From Marivita sp030148515 (GTDB lineage Bacteria > Pseudomonadota > Alphaproteobacteria > Rhodobacterales > Rhodobacteraceae), in NCBI RefSeq assembly GCF_048006345.1, contig NZ_CP180351.1, forward strand, positions 1,550,001 to 1,614,000: a DNA stretch of 64,000 nt, read 5' to 3'. A program made the translations under genes and the position numbers. The notes beneath the pieces are model-generated. The model was not told where the DNA came from and made no database searches. It saw only the letters and a program-made list of their open reading frames with translations. Positions 61,081-64,000 of the stretch are shown here, piece by piece (positions within the stretch are counted from its first letter, which is position 1; each line of letters begins with the position of its first letter).

Positions 61081-62310
61081 ATGACGTTTTTCTGGATCGC
61101 GACCGCTCTTCTTGCCATCGGCATGGCCGGCCTTTTGGCGTTGGCCCTGTTGCGGGGTCAGCGGCACACCGGTCCGGCAGAGGCGTTTGACCTGCAGGTG
61201 TACCGCGACCAATTGACCGAGGTGGACCGCGATCTGGCCCGTGGGGTGATTTCCGAAGAGGATGCAGAGCGTCTGAGGACCGAGATTTCGCGGCGCATTC
61301 TCGTGGCGGATGCCAAGACGCAGTCGACCGGGGACGCCGGAGCGCAGCCGCGCTCTTTGGGTCTGGTGGTCGCGGCGGTGATTGCGGCCACGCTCGTCGG
61401 TGGAAGCTACTGGCTTTATGCGCAAATCGGCGCTCCGGGCTATGGCGATCTGGGACTTGCCTCGCGGATGGAGATGGCCGAACTGGCGCGCCAGAACCGC
61501 CCGTCCCAGCAAGAGGCGGAGGGTCAGATCCCGGCGACGGATGCAACCGAGATACAGCCGGAATATGCGGCACTGGTTCAGCGCCTGCGCAGCGCCGTTG
61601 CAGAGCGACCGGGCGATCTTCAGGGGCATGTGCTTTTGGCGCGGTCCGAGGCGGCGATGGGCAATTACGTGGCCGCCTACACCGCGCAGCAGCAGGTTTT
61701 GTCGATCAAGGGCGATGCGGCCACCGGCAAGGACTATGCAGATCTTGCGGACATGATGGTCTTGGCTGCCGGAGGTTACGTGTCGCCCGAGGCCGAGCGC
61801 GTGCTTGAGGCTGCCCTGACGCGTGAGCCGGATAATGGCGTGTCGCTTTATTACATGGGGCTGATGATGGCGCAGACCGGACGGCCGGATGTCGCGTTCC
61901 GGCTATGGGACCGGCTGCTGCGGCAGAGCCCGGCGGACGCGGCGTGGCTGCCCCCGATCCTGTCGCAGATCGAGGAAATGGCCTTCCGCGCCGGGATTTC
62001 CGATTACCAGGTGCCTACGATTGCCGGACTGCCCGGACCCAGCGCCGACGATGTCGAAGCCGCCGGCGAGATGAGCGCCGAGGACCGTCAGGAGATGATC
62101 CGCGGCATGGTCGCGCGCCTCTCGGACCGGCTGGCCACAGAAGGTGGCACGCCGGAGGAATGGGCACGGCTGATCTCATCATTGGGTGTTCTGGGTGACG
62201 AGGCGCAGGCGATTGCCGTCTGGAATAACGCACAGGAAGTCTTTGCCGACAATCCTGATGCGCTTGAGGTCGTGCGCGAGGGTGCACGCGCCGCCGGACT
62301 GGTGCTGTAA
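61081..62310 (+). CDS. ccmI: Cytochrome c biogenesis protein CcmI
   Basis: This 409-residue protein holds apocytochrome c for heme attachment in the Ccm system. The N-terminal membrane segment (MTFFWIATALLAIGMAGLLA), the short cytoplasmic coiled coil (YRDQLTEVDRDLARGVIS), a second membrane segment (LGLVVAAVIAATLVGGSYWL) and periplasmic TPR repeats are visible. ccmE is at 8.4 kb and the rest of the system is elsewhere. Start ATG at 61081; the ORF opens at 61063. Confidence 0.93.
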   Translation: MTFFWIATALLAIGMAGLLALALLRGQRHTGPAEAFDLQVYRDQLTEVDRDLARGVISEEDAERLRTEISRRILVADAKTQSTGDAGAQPRSLGLVVAAVIAATLVGGSYWLYAQIGAPGYGDLGLASRMEMAELARQNRPSQQEAEGQIPATDATEIQPEYAALVQRLRSAVAERPGDLQGHVLLARSEAAMGNYVAAYTAQQQVLSIKGDAATGKDYADLADMMVLAAGGYVSPEAERVLEAALTREPDNGVSLYYMGLMMAQTGRPDVAFRLWDRLLRQSPADAAWLPPILSQIEEMAFRAGISDYQVPTIAGLPGPSADDVEAAGEMSAEDRQEMIRGMVARLSDRLATEGGTPEEWARLISSLGVLGDEAQAIAVWNNAQEVFADNPDALEVVREGARAAGLVL

Positions 62311-62314
62311 GCCC

Positions 62315-62791
62315 TTGGTTTACGAGGACATCTCTGAATTCGCCCCTTTGCTGCCGCCGATGCGGGCGATTGCTGGACTGGATCTTGGCACCAAGACCAT
62401 CGGGGTGGCCGTGTCCGACGGGATGCGCAGCGTGGCGACACCACTCGAGACCGTCAAACGCAAGAAGTTCGGATTGGATGCTGAAGCGCTGCTGACGATT
62501 CTGGCCAAGCGCGACATCGCCGGGCTGGTGCTTGGTCTACCCCGCAACATGGATGGCTCAGAAGGTCCGCGCTGCCAGTCGACACGGGCCTTTGCGCGGA
62601 ATTTCGCGGCGCTCTGGGACCGTCCGATCACTTTTTGGGACGAGCGCTTGTCGACAGTTGCGGCAGAAAGAGCACTGCTGGAGGCGGATACGTCACGAAA
62701 GCGTCGCGCAGAGGTGATCGACCACGTGGCCGCAAGCTATATCCTGCAAGGGGCGCTGGACCGGTTGCGCCATATTCAGGCGCACGCATGA
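62315..62791 (+). CDS. ruvX: Holliday junction resolvase RuvX (YqgF)
   Basis: This protein has the RNase H-like resolvase fold, with Asp in GLDLGTKTIGVAV and Asp in VIDHVAASYIL as catalytic acids. Start is uncertain: TTG at 62315 (VYEDISEFAPLLPP) matches the longer N-terminus I recall in relatives and gives 158 residues; ATG at 62360 gives 143. It is needed for pre-16S rRNA 5' processing in E. coli. The stop overlaps the DUF1289 gene as ATGA. Confidence 0.85.
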   Translation: MVYEDISEFAPLLPPMRAIAGLDLGTKTIGVAVSDGMRSVATPLETVKRKKFGLDAEALLTILAKRDIAGLVLGLPRNMDGSEGPRCQSTRAFARNFAALWDRPITFWDERLSTVAAERALLEADTSRKRRAEVIDHVAASYILQGALDRLRHIQAHA

Positions 62792-63036
62792 AGGAAGCCG
62801 CACCGATGAAAGACGACATCTGGAGCCGTGACGAGATCGAAAGCCCCTGCGTGAAGATCTGCGTGGTGCATCCGGAAAGCCGTCTTTGCACAGGATGTCT
62901 GCGCACCATCGACGAGATCGGCGCATGGTCGCGGATGTCGCCCGAGGCCCGCCGCGCGGTCATGGCGGAACTGCCGTCGCGCGCGGGACAACTGACCAAG
63001 CGCCGCGGCGGACGCGCGGCCCGGTTGCTGCGCTGA
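62788..63036 (+). CDS. DUF1289 family protein
   Basis: This 82-residue protein has four cysteines in SPCVKIC (Cys21, 25) and LCTGCLRTIDEI (Cys34, 37), with the WSRMSPEARR stretch, the DUF1289 signature that likely binds zinc or an iron-sulfur centre. It overlaps ruvX by 4 bp. Function unknown. A terminator follows after 39 bp. Confidence 0.85.
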   Translation: MKEAAPMKDDIWSRDEIESPCVKICVVHPESRLCTGCLRTIDEIGAWSRMSPEARRAVMAELPSRAGQLTKRRGGRAARLLR

Positions 63037-63075
63037 CCTGCCCTATTCGGGAACTTTCGAACGCAGACAAAAAAA

Positions 63076-63104
63076 CCGGGGCCATTGGCCCCGGAGGTTC
63101 TTTT
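63076..63104 (+). terminator. Terminator after the DUF1289 gene
   Basis: CCGGGGCC (63076-63083) and GGCCCCGG (63087-63094), loop ATT, are followed by a short T-rich run (TTCTTTT to 63104). It also lies after the convergent secreted-protein gene and may serve both. Confidence 0.8.
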
Positions 63105-63127
63105 GATCGTCGACGTAAATCTCGTCT

Positions 63128-63586
63128 TCAGTCCAGTTCGAGCACACAGGTGCAGAACTGTTTCGCCTTCCAATGGGCCTTTTTGCTGACCTGAACATTG
63201 TAGAGGATCTGGTAAGTGTGATCCTCTTTCTCGAGACAGCAGGCCGTCACTTCGACATCCTTGGGCGCCGTGGCGCAGAAATTGCGGCCAAGGTAATACA
63301 TGTCAGGCTGCACATCCGCCGTGAACATGGCGCGGCGGTGACCGTTTTCATCGGTGACGCATTTCACCTTCGGACACGACACCGGCGCCGGTTTCGGAAC
63401 GGCCTTGACCGGACGCGGTTTATCATCCGGGTCTTCCGGATTCTGCGGCGTCCCGTTCGGTGGCGTTGACGGTGGCGTCGACGGACGCTCGAAGGTCGGC
63501 TTGTCGTAGGTCGGCGGCTCTGGTGGCACATCGCGCGCGAACGCGGGAGACGCGATCAGGGCGAATATCAACAGGGCAAGTCTCAT
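63128..63586 (-). CDS. Secreted Pro-rich, Cys-rich protein, unknown function
   Basis: This 152-residue protein has a signal peptide (MRLALLIFALIASPAFA), then a Pro-rich stretch (PPEPPTYDKPTFERP), then a C-terminal domain with six Cys, including CPKVKC, NFCATAP and CCLEKED. The pattern suggests a disulfide-bonded periplasmic or extracellular domain. I recognise no family. Confidence 0.7.
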   Translation of the reverse strand: MRLALLIFALIASPAFARDVPPEPPTYDKPTFERPSTPPSTPPNGTPQNPEDPDDKPRPVKAVPKPAPVSCPKVKCVTDENGHRRAMFTADVQPDMYYLGRNFCATAPKDVEVTACCLEKEDHTYQILYNVQVSKKAHWKAKQFCTCVLELD

Positions 63587-63687
63587 CTCTTTTCCCTTCG
63601 GGTACCGCTTACTCTGCGGCTATGGTTATCATGTTCCTGCGCCATTGAAAAATCACAGTTTTTGGCGCGGCATAAAGTTCTGGAAAC

Positions 63688-64000
63688 TCAGACTGTCGGT
63701 TGAGCGATCGAAGTGCTTTCCACAACGAGGATCTGGTCAAGTGAGACCGGTCCCGCACCTGCAGAGACCACGACAACGGTCTGACCATTGAACTGGACCA
63801 CACTGTCGCCTGTCACCCCGTCGGTTTCAATTGTAACCGATCCTGATGCAGAGGCCCCGACGGGTACCGATACAATCACCACTTCATCTGAATCGAGGTC
63901 GATGATTTCAGGTGCGTTGTTCGGGTCAACCCAAGTGCCGGTATAGAAGACGTCGTCGCCACCTTCACCAAAGGCGGTGTCGCCACTGCCCATCTGGATA
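63688..64000 (-). CDS. C-terminal part of a calcium-binding RTX-like protein, truncated by the window end
   Basis: The frame stays open to the window edge. The visible part starts IQMGSGDTAFGEGGDDVFYTG, a nonapeptide RTX repeat, followed by an acidic stretch (IIDLDSDEVVIVSVPV) and a beta-rich end that closes with STSIAQPTV. Such proteins are exported by type I secretion. The N-terminal part and function are outside. Confidence 0.7.
   Translation of the reverse strand, partial: IQMGSGDTAFGEGGDDVFYTGTWVDPNNAPEIIDLDSDEVVIVSVPVGASASGSVTIETDGVTGDSVVQFNGQTVVVVSAGAGPVSLDQILVVESTSIAQPTV

Overview
The window reads as chromosome of an alphaproteobacterium of the order Rhodobacterales, most likely an aerobic anoxygenic phototroph of the Roseobacter group. 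The support is high-GC codon use, a complete LH2 (peripheral antenna) operon pucBAC behind two PpsR-type operators, an Entner-Doudoroff pair (edd-eda), a soxBDAG sarcosine oxidase operon, a large fused indolepyruvate ferredoxin oxidoreductase, and a pyrC/pyrE-dnaB-alr-radA-cvpA-purF gene order that I remember as typical of this order. Nearly all the sequence is coding. I see no tRNA, rRNA, insertion sequence, prophage or CRISPR array.

Layout. 1-9.0 kb: a nucleoside hydrolase cut by the window edge, a GNAT acetyltransferase, selO, three EamA-type exporters, a TerB-like protein, a Fur/Mur regulator, eno with a strong terminator, and ccmE. 9-17.2 kb: argC, murI, an acyltransferase, the fused ior gene with a divergent LysR regulator, and a cysteine-rich DUF6151-like protein. 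17.2-25.6 kb: purL, a VOC protein, a MoxR/CoxE-like ATPase and VWA pair, a glycosyltransferase, a gene split by an in-frame amber codon, and pyrC. 25.7-31.2 kb: an HExxH protein, then pucB-pucA-pucC plus a 349-residue tandem-repeat protein, then pyrE and a secreted VWA protein. 31.4-43 kb: dnaB, alr, two small membrane proteins, a coiled-coil membrane protein, radA, cvpA, purF, a small GspC-like protein, bioY, an SDR, surE and pcm. 43-55.4 kb: an NlpD-like lipoprotein, a PIN protein coupled to an rlmI-like gene, a lipoprotein, edd-eda, an HNH nuclease, a long Pro/Ala/Glu LysM protein, a LOG protein, rarD, a GST, sodB and a small secreted protein. 55.4-64 kb: soxG, soxA, soxD and soxB with an extra ORF between soxB and soxD, ccmI, ruvX, a DUF1289 protein, a secreted Cys-rich protein, and the C-terminus of an RTX-like protein cut by the window end.

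How the genes work together. pyrC, pyrE, purL and purF supply nucleotide synthesis beside the replication and repair genes dnaB, radA and ruvX. ccmE and ccmI belong to cytochrome c maturation. The puc operon makes the peripheral antenna. Its LH2 alpha chain carries Phe44/Leu45, the pair found in blue-shifted LH3 antennae, and has a C-terminal tail of about 50 residues. The strongest candidate for something undescribed is the fourth gene of that operon. It starts inside the pucC stop codon and encodes an N-terminal alpha/beta domain followed by eleven copies of a Met-Ala-x-(Trp/Phe) core, ten of them followed by Pro-(Phe/Ile), in 25- and then 15-residue periods. Other points to check are the extra ORF inside the sarcosine oxidase operon, the amber-interrupted gene, and a family of paired, mostly abutting palindromes at gene ends.
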